Positions 7,695 through 16,173 of a DNA stretch of 64,000 nucleotides are shown here, in pieces (the first letter of the stretch is position 1; each line of letters starts with the position of its first letter). The DNA comes from Actinomycetota bacterium. GTDB lineage: Bacteria > Actinomycetota > UBA4738 > HRBIN12. Location: positions 382,303-446,302 of the forward strand of contig JBBECT010000004.1 in NCBI GenBank assembly GCA_040881665.1. Reading direction: 5' to 3'. Below the pieces are notes generated by a model that did no database searches, was not told where the DNA came from, and saw only the letters and a list, made by a program, of their open reading frames with translations. Both the position numbers and the translations under genes were made by a program.

Positions 7695-9128
7695 TTAAGA
7701 CTCGGTTCGTTCCTGGAACACGGCCTCGAAAACGGCGCCCGTGCCGGGAACGGGTCGCGCCAGGCCCAGCTCCCCGCCCCACCGACGCACGAGATCCCGG
7801 GCGATCGGCAGCCCGAGACCGGATCCTTCACCTGCCGCATGCCCGCTCGCTCCTCGGGCGAACCGCTCGAAGATCTTGCCGCGCTCGGCCTCCGGGATAC
7901 CCGGGCCGGTATCGATCACGGCCAGCAAGGCCCGGTCGTCGCGGTGGCCGGTCGTCAGCGTGACGCGCCCGCCGGGGGGAGTGGATCGGACGGCGTTCGA
8001 GACGAGGTTGTCCAATACCTGTGCGAGGTCGCCGGGATCCGCGTCGATCCGGGCGGGACGACCGTCCGTGTGCGAGACGAGGGCGACATCGGCACGATCG
8101 GCGGCGTCCCTCCACCGCTCGATCGCCGCGACGACGCAGGCTCGGAGGTCGACATTCTCCGGCGTGCCGCCCGGCTCGGACGATCGCGCGAGTCGAAGGA
8201 GGTCTTCGACCAGGCGTTGGAGTCGATCCACCTCGCGTTGAGCCTTCGCGACGTCCGCCTCTGCGCCGGGGACGCGTTCCAAGGCTTCGAGCCGGAGCCG
8301 AAGTCCGGTGAGCGGTGTGCGGAGTTGGTGCGAGGCGTCGGCCGTGAACTCCCGCTGTGAGGTGACGAGCTCTTCGACGGACGCCGCCATCCGGTTGAAC
8401 GACTCGGCGAGCGATCGAACCTCGCTGGGTCCCTCAGGGACGGCGCGACGATCGAGATCGCCGGCCCCCAAGCCCGCGGCGGCCGATTCCAATCGGCGTA
8501 CCGGACGCGCCAGCGAGGTCGCGAGCAGCCACGCGACCCCGAGCCCCGCGCCGATCACCGCGATGCCCACCAGCCCGATCGCGAGCCAACCGCGCGATAC
8601 CCGGTCGTCGACCGCGGCGACGGGCCCGGAGACACGGACGGCGCCGACGACCTCGGCATCGTCGAGCACCGGGACCGTGACCAGCAGCAACGTCGCTCCG
8701 AGCGTTTCGCTCGAACGGCGTCGCACGTCGATCGCTCCTTGCTCGAGCGCTGCGGCGAGCTCCGGCCGATCGGAGGTCGCGTAGCGTGACCCTATCGCGC
8801 CCGATCCCGAGGAGTCGGCGACGACCACTCCGTCTCGCTCGACGACGAGGATCCGCTCGCTCGGCGCGTCCTCTGCGAACCGCCGGACGATCGTCGCGAG
8901 GCGTACCCGCTCCTCACGGCTCTCGGGTTCGTCGATCGGTTGTTCGCCGACCCGCGCGACGTCGTCCGCGATCTGCGAGGCCACGAGCGCAGCGCGGCTG
9001 CGGAGGTTCGCCTCGAACTCGGCGGCGATCCTCCGCTGCACGTTCAGGGCGAGCGGCACGGCCAGGGCGATCACGGCGACGCTGAGCAGGTAGCCGGCCG
9101 CGAGCACGAGGCGTGAGCGGAGGCTCAC
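7695..9128 (-). CDS. Membrane sensor histidine kinase (HAMP, HisKA, HATPase)
   Basis: 477 aa. The GTG at 9128 overlaps the response-regulator stop (GTGA). Order: TM1 near residues 7-29, an extracytoplasmic sensor of about 130 residues, TM2 near 180-205, a HAMP domain (TSLARPVRRLESAA), HisKA with the phosphorylated His in DASHQLRTPLTGL near 267, then HATPase motifs (DNLVSNAV, DTGPGIP, GSGLGLPIA). It should autophosphorylate and pass phosphate to the regulator encoded just upstream. The genes on both flanks of the pair encode exported proteins and are candidate targets. The signal sensed is unknown. Confidence 0.93.
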   Translation of the reverse strand: MSLRSRLVLAAGYLLSVAVIALAVPLALNVQRRIAAEFEANLRSRAALVASQIADDVARVGEQPIDEPESREERVRLATIVRRFAEDAPSERILVVERDGVVVADSSGSGAIGSRYATSDRPELAAALEQGAIDVRRRSSETLGATLLLVTVPVLDDAEVVGAVRVSGPVAAVDDRVSRGWLAIGLVGIAVIGAGLGVAWLLATSLARPVRRLESAAAGLGAGDLDRRAVPEGPSEVRSLAESFNRMAASVEELVTSQREFTADASHQLRTPLTGLRLRLEALERVPGAEADVAKAQREVDRLQRLVEDLLRLARSSEPGGTPENVDLRACVVAAIERWRDAADRADVALVSHTDGRPARIDADPGDLAQVLDNLVSNAVRSTPPGGRVTLTTGHRDDRALLAVIDTGPGIPEAERGKIFERFARGASGHAAGEGSGLGLPIARDLVRRWGGELGLARPVPGTGAVFEAVFQERTES

Positions 9129-9826
9129 TTGTCGCCGGCGTCGGGGGCGACGAACCGGAATCCGACGCTGCGCGCCGTGAAGAGGAACCGCGGGTCGGCG
9201 GGATCGTCGCTCAACTTCTTGCGCAGCGTGCTGACGTGCACGTCGAGCGTCTTCGTGGATCCGAACCAGTGCTCGTCCCAGACCTCGTCGATCAGGTCGC
9301 CGCGCGGGACGATCCGTCCAGCGTGATCCATCAACATCGCGAGGAGATCGAACTCCTTTCGCGTCAGTTCGATCGGTTCCCCGTCGCGGCTGACCGACCG
9401 GGTGCCTCGGTCGAGACGAACCCCCGCGATCTCGAGCACGTCCGCCGATCGCGGTGCCTCCTTGGCCCGGCGCAATACCGCACGGATCCGCGCGATCAGC
9501 TCGGTCGAGCGGAACGGTTTGACCACGTAATCGTCGGCCCCCAGCTCGAGCCCCACGACCGTGTCGGTCGGGTCGTCCCTGGCCGTGAGGACGATCACCG
9601 GCGTCGAAGCGGTCGCCCGCAGTTCGCGGAGGAGGTCGCGCCCGTCGCCGTCGGGCAGCATCAGATCCAGGAGTAGGAGGTCGGGCGGTTCCGCCGCCAG
9701 CTCGCTGCGTCCCTGCTCGACCGAGGAGGCTCGCCGCACGAGGAACTGCTCCCGGCCGAGTAGATCCGCGAGGGGCTCCGCGATCGAGTCCTCGTCCTCG
9801 ACGATGAGGATCCGCGTGGGGGTCAC
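9125..9826 (-). CDS. OmpR-family response regulator
   Basis: 233 aa from the GTG at 9826. The receiver domain (1-120) has the acidic pair EDED near residue 10, the phosphoacceptor Asp in LLLDLMLPDGDG near 52, the Thr in VLTARDD and the Lys in DDYVVKPF. A winged-helix DNA-binding domain occupies 135-228 (LTRKEFDLLAMLM, GSTKTLDVHVSTLRKKL). It is coupled to the histidine kinase downstream. The 118-nt gap to the divergent secreted-protein gene contains an 11-bp-phased CTTAC direct repeat, which suits this family. Confidence 0.95.
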   Translation of the reverse strand: MTPTRILIVEDEDSIAEPLADLLGREQFLVRRASSVEQGRSELAAEPPDLLLLDLMLPDGDGRDLLRELRATASTPVIVLTARDDPTDTVVGLELGADDYVVKPFRSTELIARIRAVLRRAKEAPRSADVLEIAGVRLDRGTRSVSRDGEPIELTRKEFDLLAMLMDHAGRIVPRGDLIDEVWDEHWFGSTKTLDVHVSTLRKKLSDDPADPRFLFTARSVGFRFVAPDAGDK

Positions 9827-9844
9827 GTTCGCACGATACCGCCC

Positions 9845-9860
9845 CTTACCGAACGCTTAC
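9845..9860 (+). promoter_or_regulatory. Candidate OmpR-type operator (CTTAC direct repeat)
   Basis: CTTACCGAACGCTTAC contains two CTTAC half-sites whose starts are 11 bp apart, one helical turn, the usual spacing for OmpR/PhoB dimers. It lies between the divergent response regulator (start 9826) and the secreted protein (start 9945), so it could serve both. Confidence 0.4.
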
Positions 9861-9944
9861 GTTGTCGGAACTCGGACTTCACGGGTCTCCTCCTACGGTG
9901 ACGACACGACAGGGTCGATGGGGCCCAGAGGAGAAGGAGGACCC

Positions 9945-10346
9945 ATGCGCAAGATCCTTGGTTCGGCATTGGCCGCGTGTTGTCTCGCGGTGTTCACCCT
10001 GGGCGCGCAGCCTGCGTTCGCCAACGACGACGACGTGATCGTCGAGAAGGACTGCAGCGGTCCGAGCGACCTGAAGCTCAAGCTCAGCCCCGAGCACGGC
10101 CGGATCGAGGTCGAGTTCGAGGTCGACCAGAACGTGGTCGGCGACAGCTGGCGAGTCGTGCTCCGCCACGACGGCGAGCGCTTCTTCCGAGGCGTCCTCG
10201 TGACGCAGGAGCCCAGCGGGTCGTTCGAGGTCCGGCGGGTCGTCGACAACGAACAGGGCGACGACCTGATCCAGGCGAAGGCGCGGAACCTGGCGACCGA
10301 CGAGCTCTGTCGGGGAGCGGCGGTCGCGACGTTCGGTACCAGCTGA
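9945..10346 (+). CDS. Secreted protein of unknown function
   Basis: 133 aa from the ATG at 9945, preceded by a strong GAGAAGGAGGA site. Residues 1-25 are a clear Sec signal peptide (LGSALAACCLAVFTLGAQPAFA) with likely cleavage after AFA. The mature part has two Cys (KDCSGPSD and DELCRGAA) that could form a disulfide, and a beta-rich middle (LKLSPEHGRIEVEFEVD). I recognise no enzyme motif. It is divergent from the two-component system and separated from it by an OmpR-like repeat, so it is a plausible regulatory target. A terminator follows the stop. Confidence 0.75.
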   Translation: MRKILGSALAACCLAVFTLGAQPAFANDDDVIVEKDCSGPSDLKLKLSPEHGRIEVEFEVDQNVVGDSWRVVLRHDGERFFRGVLVTQEPSGSFEVRRVVDNEQGDDLIQAKARNLATDELCRGAAVATFGTS

Positions 10347-10370
10347 GGTCACCGAACGCGGCATGAGCTG

Positions 10371-10410
10371 CAACGGTCCCGGCGGGAGTTTCTCCTCGCC
10401 GGGACCGTTG
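10371..10410 (+). terminator. Bidirectional terminator hairpin
   Basis: A perfect 14-bp inverted repeat, CAACGGTCCCGGCG/CGCCGGGACCGTTG, with a 12-nt loop lies between the convergent stops of the secreted protein (10346) and hisI (10416). There is no long T-run, as is common in GC-rich genomes. Confidence 0.8.
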
Positions 10411-10415
10411 CGCCC

Positions 10416-10775
10416 TCAGCCCTGCAGCGCCCGGAAGAAGCAGGAACGCTCGCCCGTGTGACAGGCGGAGCCCGTCTGGTGCACGCGGGCGAGCACGACA
10501 TCGGCGTCGCAGTCGACGCGGAGCTCCTCCCAGTGCTGCACGTTGCCGCTCGTGTCGCCCTTGCGCCACAGTTCCTGCCGGGAACGGCTCCAATAGACCA
10601 TCCTGCCCTCGGCAAGCGTGTGGTCCAGCGACTCGCGGTTGGCCCACGCGAACATCAGCACCTCGTTCGAGTCCGCGTCCTGCACGATCACGGGGATCAG
10701 TCCGCGTTCGTCGAAGCGCAGACCGACGAGATCGACGGCGGATCGGTCGAGAGCGTCGTCGTTCGATTCGCTCAT
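10416..10775 (-). CDS. hisI: Phosphoribosyl-AMP cyclohydrolase
   Basis: 119 aa, a stand-alone HisI without a fused HisE pyrophosphatase. It opens the adenine ring of PR-AMP. Zinc and magnesium ligands are visible: DCDAD (Asp cluster) and Cys in the HQTGSACHTGERSCFF block. WSRSRQELWRKGDTSGN is the other family signature. It is the last gene of the hisD-C-B-H-A-F-I run, 13 nt after hisF. A 22-codon remnant of a second copy lies at 6940-7006. Confidence 0.96.
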   Translation of the reverse strand: MSESNDDALDRSAVDLVGLRFDERGLIPVIVQDADSNEVLMFAWANRESLDHTLAEGRMVYWSRSRQELWRKGDTSGNVQHWEELRVDCDADVVLARVHQTGSACHTGERSCFFRALQG

Positions 10776-10788
10776 CCCTTCTTCCCCC

Positions 10789-11562
10789 TCACAGCCGCAC
10801 CGGGATGCCGCGCTCGGCCATCGAGGACTTGACCTCGCGGATCGAGAGCTCCTCGAAGTGGAACCGGCTCGCCGCGAGCACCGCGTCGGCGCCGCCGTCG
10901 AGCACCGCGTCGCCGAAGTCCTCCTTCGCTCCCGCGCCGCCGCTCGCGACCAGGGGGACCGTCGTCGCGGAGCCGACCGCACGCAGCAGCTCGAGATCGT
11001 AGCCCTCGCCCGTGCCGTCCCGGTCCATCGAGGTGAGCAGGATCTCGCCCGCGCCCCGCTGGGCGGTCGCCTCGACCGCCCACTCGACCGCCCGACGATC
11101 CGTCGGGGTGCGGCCCGCGTCGACCACGACCTCCCAGCGTTCGTCGGCCGACTCACCGGTGGCTCGCGCGTCGATCGCGATCACGATGCACTGGGTGCCG
11201 AAGCGGTCCGCGCACCGCTGGAGCAGCGCGGGCTCGCGCACCGCCGCGGAGTTGATCGCCACCTTGTCCGCACCCGCCCGGAGCAACGCCCGAACGTCGT
11301 CCTCGGTCCTCACCCCGCCGCCGACCGTGAGCGGGATGAACACCTGCTCGGCGGTCGCGCCGATCACCTCGAGCGTGCTCGCACGTCCTTCGACCGTCGC
11401 GGTGATGTCGAGGAACACGAGCTCGTCTGCGCCCTCGGCGTCGTAGCGCGCGGCCAGCTCGACCGGGTCGCCCGCGTCGCGGAGGTCGACGAAGTTCGTC
11501 CCCTTCACGACGCGGCCCGCGTCGACGTCCAGGCACGGGATCAGGCGGGTGGCGAGGGTCAT
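10789..11562 (-). CDS. hisF: Imidazole glycerol phosphate synthase, cyclase subunit
   Basis: 257 aa TIM barrel, standard length. Catalytic residues are Asp in IPCLDVDAG near residue 11 and Asp in [10 protein letters not shown] near 130. Phosphate-binding loops are VGGGVRT and ASGGAG. Together with HisH it converts PRFAR plus glutamine-derived ammonia to imidazole glycerol phosphate and AICAR. The ATG at 11562 overlaps the hisA stop by 4 nt (ATGA). Confidence 0.97.
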   Translation of the reverse strand: MTLATRLIPCLDVDAGRVVKGTNFVDLRDAGDPVELAARYDAEGADELVFLDITATVEGRASTLEVIGATAEQVFIPLTVGGGVRTEDDVRALLRAGADKVAINSAAVREPALLQRCADRFGTQCIVIAIDARATGESADERWEVVVDAGRTPTDRRAVEWAVEATAQRGAGEILLTSMDRDGTGEGYDLELLRAVGSATTVPLVASGGAGAKEDFGDAVLDGGADAVLAASRFHFEELSIREVKSSMAERGIPVRL

Positions 11563-12266
11563 CCCCGGACGACCTCCGAGAGCTTGATCGTACCGACGTA
11601 GAAGGCCTTGCCGACCACGGCCGCCTCGCACCCGAGCTCGCGGAGCCCCCAGACGTCCTCCGCGTTGCGAACGCCGCCGCTCGCGATCACCGGAACATCT
11701 CCCGCGAGCTCGATCACCCGTTCGTACAGCTCGGTATCGGGACCGTCCATCGTGCCGTCCATCTTGATCGAGGTGACGAGGTAGCGGGGAGAGCCGGCCG
11801 TGGTGAGCGCGGGGATCGACTCCTCGATCGGCGGGCCGGCCTCTTGCCAACCGCGCACCATCACGCGGCCGTCTTTGACGTCGACGGCGACGACGATCCT
11901 GTCGTCGTACTTCGCGACGGCGTCACGCACGAAATCGGGGTTCGCAGCGGCGGCGGTACCGAGCACCGCGCGTTCGGCCATGCGCGGAGCGAGCACCGTG
12001 TCGAGCGCTTCCATCGTGCGGATCCCACCGCCGAGCTGCACGGGGATCGCCACCGTGCGGATGATCTCCTTCACGCTCTCGCGGTTGTCGCCGGTGCCGA
12101 GGGCGGCGTCGAGGTCGACGAGATGCAGGCGCCGCGCTCCGTCCTCCTCGAACCGCTTCGCCACCTCCACGGGCTCGGTCGCGTACTCGGTCTCGGCCTC
12201 CGGGTCGCCCCGGAACAGCCGTACCGCGCGCCCGCCGCGCAGGTCGATCGCCGGGATCACGATCAT
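11559..12266 (-). CDS. hisA: Phosphoribosylformimino-AICAR phosphate isomerase
   Basis: 235 aa TIM barrel. It isomerises ProFAR to PRFAR. The active-site Asp is in IPAIDLRGG near residue 8 and the second in AVDVKDG near 127. LGGGIRT and ASGGVRN are the phosphate loops. Some actinobacterial HisA enzymes also act in tryptophan synthesis (PriA); I cannot decide between HisA and PriA from the motifs alone. The ATG at 12266 overlaps the hisH stop by 4 nt. Confidence 0.94.
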   Translation of the reverse strand: MIVIPAIDLRGGRAVRLFRGDPEAETEYATEPVEVAKRFEEDGARRLHLVDLDAALGTGDNRESVKEIIRTVAIPVQLGGGIRTMEALDTVLAPRMAERAVLGTAAAANPDFVRDAVAKYDDRIVVAVDVKDGRVMVRGWQEAGPPIEESIPALTTAGSPRYLVTSIKMDGTMDGPDTELYERVIELAGDVPVIASGGVRNAEDVWGLRELGCEAAVVGKAFYVGTIKLSEVVRG

Positions 12267-12874
12267 CGGGATCCGGCCTCCTTCACGAACGTCTCGTAGA
12301 GCTGCAATCCGGCCTCGCCGGACTTCTCGGGGTGGAACTGCGTCGCGAACACGTTGTCGCGCGCCAGCACCGATGCGAACACCCGCCCGTGCTCGGTCGT
12401 GCCGATCGTCCCGGGCGTGTCGACGTCGGGGGCGTAGGAGTGGACGAAGTAGAACCGTGTTCCCGAGGGGAGCTGGGCCGTGTACGGGTGCGCAGCGGTC
12501 CAGGCGACCTCGTTCCATCCCATGTGCGGCACCTTGATCTCGCCGGTCAGCAACCGCGAGGTTCCTTCGAGAACGCCGATCCCTTCTTCCGTGTCCTCCT
12601 CGCTCCCGTTCAGGAACACCTGCAGGCCCACGCAGACACCGAACACCGGTCGCCCGGAGGCCACCGCGTCTCGCACGACGACATCGAGCCCGCGCATCGC
12701 GAGGCTGCGCTTGCACGCGCCGAAATGCCCCACGCCGGGAACGAGCACCGCGTCGGTGCGAGCCGCCTCGCCGCCGTCGTCGGTCACTCGCACATCCGCA
12801 CCGACCCGCTCGAGGGCGCGTGCCACCGAGTGCAGGTTCCCGGAGTCGTAGTCCAGGACCGCGATCGAGGTCAC
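12263..12874 (-). CDS. hisH: Imidazole glycerol phosphate synthase, glutamine amidotransferase subunit
   Basis: 203 aa class-I glutamine amidotransferase. The nucleophile Cys lies in FGVCVGLQVF near residue 80 and the His/Glu pair in ATQFHPEKSG near 187. The oxyanion segment PGVGHFG is present. It delivers ammonia to HisF. The GTG at 12874 overlaps the hisB stop (GTGA), which supports this start over longer open-frame extensions. Confidence 0.96.
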   Translation of the reverse strand: MTSIAVLDYDSGNLHSVARALERVGADVRVTDDGGEAARTDAVLVPGVGHFGACKRSLAMRGLDVVVRDAVASGRPVFGVCVGLQVFLNGSEEDTEEGIGVLEGTSRLLTGEIKVPHMGWNEVAWTAAHPYTAQLPSGTRFYFVHSYAPDVDTPGTIGTTEHGRVFASVLARDNVFATQFHPEKSGEAGLQLYETFVKEAGSR

Positions 12875-13464
12875 AGGGTTCCCTTCGTGGACGGGATCGT
12901 GGAGCGGCCGGTCAGGCTCACCGCGTCGCCGAGGGCGCGTGCCAGTGACTTGAACTCCGCCTCGACGACGTGGTGCGGGCTGCGGCCGGAGACCAGCCGC
13001 AGGTGCAGCGTCATCTGCGCGCTCGTCGCGAACGCCTGCATGAAGTCCTCGGTCAGCCCCGTGTCGAAGGCGCCGATCGTTTCCGCGGGAACGGGAACCT
13101 CGTGCACGAGGTAGGGGCGCCCGGACAGATCGAGGGCGCAGTCCACCAGGGCCTCGTCGATCGGAACCGAACACGATCCGAACCGCCGGATCCCCGCTTT
13201 GTCGCCGAGAGCCTCGGACAGCGCCTGGCCGACGGCCAGCCCGATGTCCTCCACGGTGTGGTGGCCGTCGACGTCGAGGTCGCCCTTCGCGGCGACGTCC
13301 AGATCGAACCCGGCGTGCTTGCCGAGCTGGCCCAGCATGTGATCGAAGAACGGCATCCCGGTGTCGGCGTTGGCCGCTCCATCTCCGTCGAGCTGGAGCT
13401 CGACACGGATCTGGGTCTCCTTCGTCGTGCGATCGACGCTCGCGCGTCGCGGGGCCTCGCTCAT
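12871..13464 (-). CDS. hisB: Imidazoleglycerol-phosphate dehydratase
   Basis: 197 aa, the monofunctional HisB without a phosphatase domain. Manganese-binding motifs HHTVED and the paired HHVVEAEFK are seen, with FFDHML near residue 40. The ATG at 13464 shares its last base-overlap with the hisC stop (TGATG). It acts after HisF/H in the pathway. The separate histidinol-phosphatase is not in this window. Confidence 0.97.
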   Translation of the reverse strand: MSEAPRRASVDRTTKETQIRVELQLDGDGAANADTGMPFFDHMLGQLGKHAGFDLDVAAKGDLDVDGHHTVEDIGLAVGQALSEALGDKAGIRRFGSCSVPIDEALVDCALDLSGRPYLVHEVPVPAETIGAFDTGLTEDFMQAFATSAQMTLHLRLVSGRSPHHVVEAEFKSLARALGDAVSLTGRSTIPSTKGTL

Positions 13465-14519
13465 CACAGCACCTCCTTCATCGTCTTCAGGAACAGATCC
13501 ACTTCGTCGGGTGCGCCGGCCGTCACGCGCAGTCCTTGCGGCACCACTGTGGTGAGATCGCGTACGAGGACACTGCGGTCGAGCAGCCGCTGCCAGAGGT
13601 CTTTGGCGTCCGTTCCGCCCGGTGGTGTGAACAGCACGAAGTTCGCGTCGCTCGGGAACACCGTTACGCCCACGAGCGCCTGCAACGCCGCGACGATACG
13701 ATCGCGTTCGCGCCGGATCGCATCCAGGATCGCCACCGCCTCCGTGCGGTGGTGCAGCGCGGTGATGCCGGCGGCCTGGGTGAGCGCCGACAGGTGATAG
13801 GGCAACCGCACCACCCGAAGGTCGTCGACCACCTGCGGGTCGGCGAGGCAGTAGCCCACGCGCGCTCCCGCGAGCGCGAACGCCTTCGAGAGCGTGCGGA
13901 CCACGACGACGTTCGGGCGCGAGGCCACCAGGGGGAGCGCGCTCTCGCCGCCGAACTCGATGTAGGCCTCGTCGACGATCACGAGCGACGTGGGCAGCGC
14001 CTCGGCGAGCGCCCGCGTGATCTCGACGGGCTGCGCGTTGCCGGTCGGGTTGTTCGGGGAACAGACGAACACGACATTCGGCTCGGCCGCCACGGCCTGT
14101 ACGATCTCTTCGTCGCCGATCGTGAACCGTTCCCCGAGCTCGCGGCGGACGACCTCGGTGTTGGTGAGCCACGACAGGCGCGAGTGCAGCGGGTAGGTGG
14201 GCTCGAACATGAGTGCGCTGCGGCCCGGGCCGCCGTACGCACTGAGCAGCTCGGTCAGGATCTCGTTCGACCCGTTCGCGGCCCACGTTCCCTCGACCGC
14301 GTGGCCGGCCGACGCCGCGAGCCCCTCTCGAAGGCGCGTCGCCTGCCCGTCGGGGTAGCGGTTCAGCGCCAGCTCGGCGACCGCGCGTCCGAGGTCGGCC
14401 GAGAAGCCCTCGGGCAGGGGGAACGGACACTCGTTCGTGTTCAGTCGCGCGGCGACGTCGAGCTGCGGGGACACGTACGGTCCGGTGTCGCGGATCCCGG
14501 GGCGAGGGTCGGCGCTCAT
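13464..14519 (-). CDS. hisC: Histidinol-phosphate aminotransferase
   Basis: 351 aa fold-type I PLP enzyme. LNTNECPFPLP and LNRYPDGQ open the protein. SPNNPTGN, the Asp/Tyr in IVDEAYIEF and the PLP Lys in RTLSKAFALAGARVGY near residue 220 are all present. It transaminates imidazole acetol phosphate. The ATG at 14519 overlaps the hisD stop by 4 nt, and the stop overlaps hisB, so the operon is tightly coupled. Confidence 0.95.
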   Translation of the reverse strand: MSADPRPGIRDTGPYVSPQLDVAARLNTNECPFPLPEGFSADLGRAVAELALNRYPDGQATRLREGLAASAGHAVEGTWAANGSNEILTELLSAYGGPGRSALMFEPTYPLHSRLSWLTNTEVVRRELGERFTIGDEEIVQAVAAEPNVVFVCSPNNPTGNAQPVEITRALAEALPTSLVIVDEAYIEFGGESALPLVASRPNVVVVRTLSKAFALAGARVGYCLADPQVVDDLRVVRLPYHLSALTQAAGITALHHRTEAVAILDAIRRERDRIVAALQALVGVTVFPSDANFVLFTPPGGTDAKDLWQRLLDRSVLVRDLTTVVPQGLRVTAGAPDEVDLFLKTMKEVL

Positions 14520-15811
14520 GCGTCCCCGCCTTCCACGGCGCGCTCGTCGCGGACGCGAACCGCACGGGCGTGCCCGACGAGTCCCTCGCTCTCGGCGATC
14601 GCCACGACCGACGGGGAGAGCTCGCGCACCGCACCGGGATCCATCTCGATCACCGAGCTCACCGTGACGAAGTCCGCTGCGCGCAGGCCCGACGCGAAGC
14701 GGGCGGTACCGGCGGTAGGCAGCACGTGGTTCGAGGCGACCCCGTAGTCGCCGAAGGGAACAGCCGTCCACGGTCCGAGGAAGATCGCGCCGGCGTTGCG
14801 CACTCCCGCCACGAACCCGCGAGGATCGGCGACGAGCACCTGCAGGTGCTCGGCCGCGAGGTCGTTGACCGCGTCGGTCGCCTGCTCGAGATCAGCGACC
14901 AGGTAGGCGCGGTTACGGGTCAGCGCTTGCTCGACGATCTCCTTCCGGCCGGCCTTGACCACCTCGGCGGCGAGCGCGGCCGCGACGCGCTCGACGAGTC
15001 GCGCGTCGGTGGCGACGAGGTTCGTGCTCGCGTCCGGATCGTGTTCCGCCTGGGCGATCAGGTCGATCGCGATCAGCTCGGGATCCGCGTCCGCGTCGGC
15101 CACCACCGTCAGCTCGCTGGGGCCGGCGAGTCCGTCGATCCCGACGAGGCCGTTCAGCTGGCGCTTCGCCTCGGTCACGTAGGCGTTGCCGGGACCGACG
15201 ATCCGATCCACGGCGGGAACGCTCTCGGTGCCGAAGGCCATGGCTGCGATCGCCTGCGCGCCGCCGGTCTTGACCACCGCGGTCGCTCCCGCCCGGAGCG
15301 CTGCGTACAGCACGGCCGGCGAAATCGACCCGTCGGCGCCCGCGGGTGTGCACACCACGATCTCCTCGACGCCGGCGACGACAGCGGGAACGACCGTCAT
15401 CGCCACCGAGGACGGGTACATCGCACGACCGCCCGGGACGTAGCAGCCCGCTGCACTGATCGGGCGAACGACCTCCCCGAAGCGGGTGCCGGCGCGTTCG
15501 TCTCGCCACTCGGGGGGGAGCTGGCGCCGGTGCAGGTCGGTGACCCGCTCGATCAGATCGTCGATCGCGACGCGCAGGACCTCGGGCACCTCCACCTGTG
15601 CGCGCTCGAACTCTGCGGGGGTTGCGCGCAGACCGGTTCCGCGAAGGTCCGCGCCGTCGAACCGGAGCGCGAGGTCGACGAGGGCGGCGTCGCCCTCGCC
15701 GCGCACGCGCGCGATCAGCTCACGTACGGGTTCTGTGACGGCAGGGTCCGGCTCGAGACGTCGAGGCTCGAGGCGCTCCCTCCGCTCGCGGAGGTCGAGG
15801 AGCTCGAGCAT
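14516..15811 (-). CDS. hisD: Histidinol dehydrogenase
   Basis: 431 aa, typical length. It carries out the last two oxidations of histidine synthesis, with zinc and NAD. Conserved blocks are CYVPGGRA, VKTGGAQAIAA, VDRIVGPGN, GPSELTVVAD with AQAEHDPDA, AAEHLQV and SNHVLPT. The ATG at 15811 directly abuts the stop of the small membrane-protein gene upstream, with no spacer. Confidence 0.97.
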   Translation of the reverse strand: MLELLDLRERRERLEPRRLEPDPAVTEPVRELIARVRGEGDAALVDLALRFDGADLRGTGLRATPAEFERAQVEVPEVLRVAIDDLIERVTDLHRRQLPPEWRDERAGTRFGEVVRPISAAGCYVPGGRAMYPSSVAMTVVPAVVAGVEEIVVCTPAGADGSISPAVLYAALRAGATAVVKTGGAQAIAAMAFGTESVPAVDRIVGPGNAYVTEAKRQLNGLVGIDGLAGPSELTVVADADADPELIAIDLIAQAEHDPDASTNLVATDARLVERVAAALAAEVVKAGRKEIVEQALTRNRAYLVADLEQATDAVNDLAAEHLQVLVADPRGFVAGVRNAGAIFLGPWTAVPFGDYGVASNHVLPTAGTARFASGLRAADFVTVSSVIEMDPGAVRELSPSVVAIAESEGLVGHARAVRVRDERAVEGGDA

Positions 15812-15994
15812 CTACCGCTCCTCGGACGCCTCGTGATGGGTCGCGTCGGAGGTGGGGTCGCCGGCGAGCGCGGCCGAGGGGGCCCGGTGCGCCCGGCGGT
15901 CGCGCGCGAACAGGGTCCAACCGGCGGCCGAGACGGCGATCCCGGCCGCGATCAGCATGCTCATGGCAAGCAGGAAGGTGGTTTGACGGTCCAT
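15812..15994 (-). CDS. Small single-pass membrane protein at the head of the his operon
   Basis: 60 aa from the ATG at 15994. Residues 7-28 are hydrophobic (FLLAMSMLIAAGIAVSAAGW), followed by an RDRR positive patch and a polar His/Glu-rich tail. The orientation predicts the tail inside the cell. Its stop touches the hisD start, so it is co-transcribed and possibly controls hisD translation. It carries no His-rich attenuator run (only two adjacent His). Function unknown. Confidence 0.6.
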   Translation of the reverse strand: MDRQTTFLLAMSMLIAAGIAVSAAGWTLFARDRRAHRAPSAALAGDPTSDATHHEASEER

Positions 15995-16173
15995 CGCGGT
16001 CCGCACAGCTTACGGGAAACCCCCGGGCCCTCCCCGGGGATGCCGGCTCAGAGAGCCCGGCCCGTCGCTGACTAGTCCTTCGGTCCCTTCCCAACCCCCG
16101 GCGACCTGGGCCATGCTGCCGGAGCACGGGAGATCGCGAGGCGGGCGTGGTCCGCCGAAGGGGGAGATCGCTG
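15995..16173. promoter_or_regulatory. Divergent promoter region, his operon and carboxypeptidase
   Basis: 179 nt between the leftward his operon and the rightward M14 gene. It is rich in short inverted repeats: a CCCCGG/CCGGGG pair and GCCGG/CCGGC arms around 16021-16062. I saw no convincing T-box or his-leader peptide. It must hold both promoters. Confidence 0.5.
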
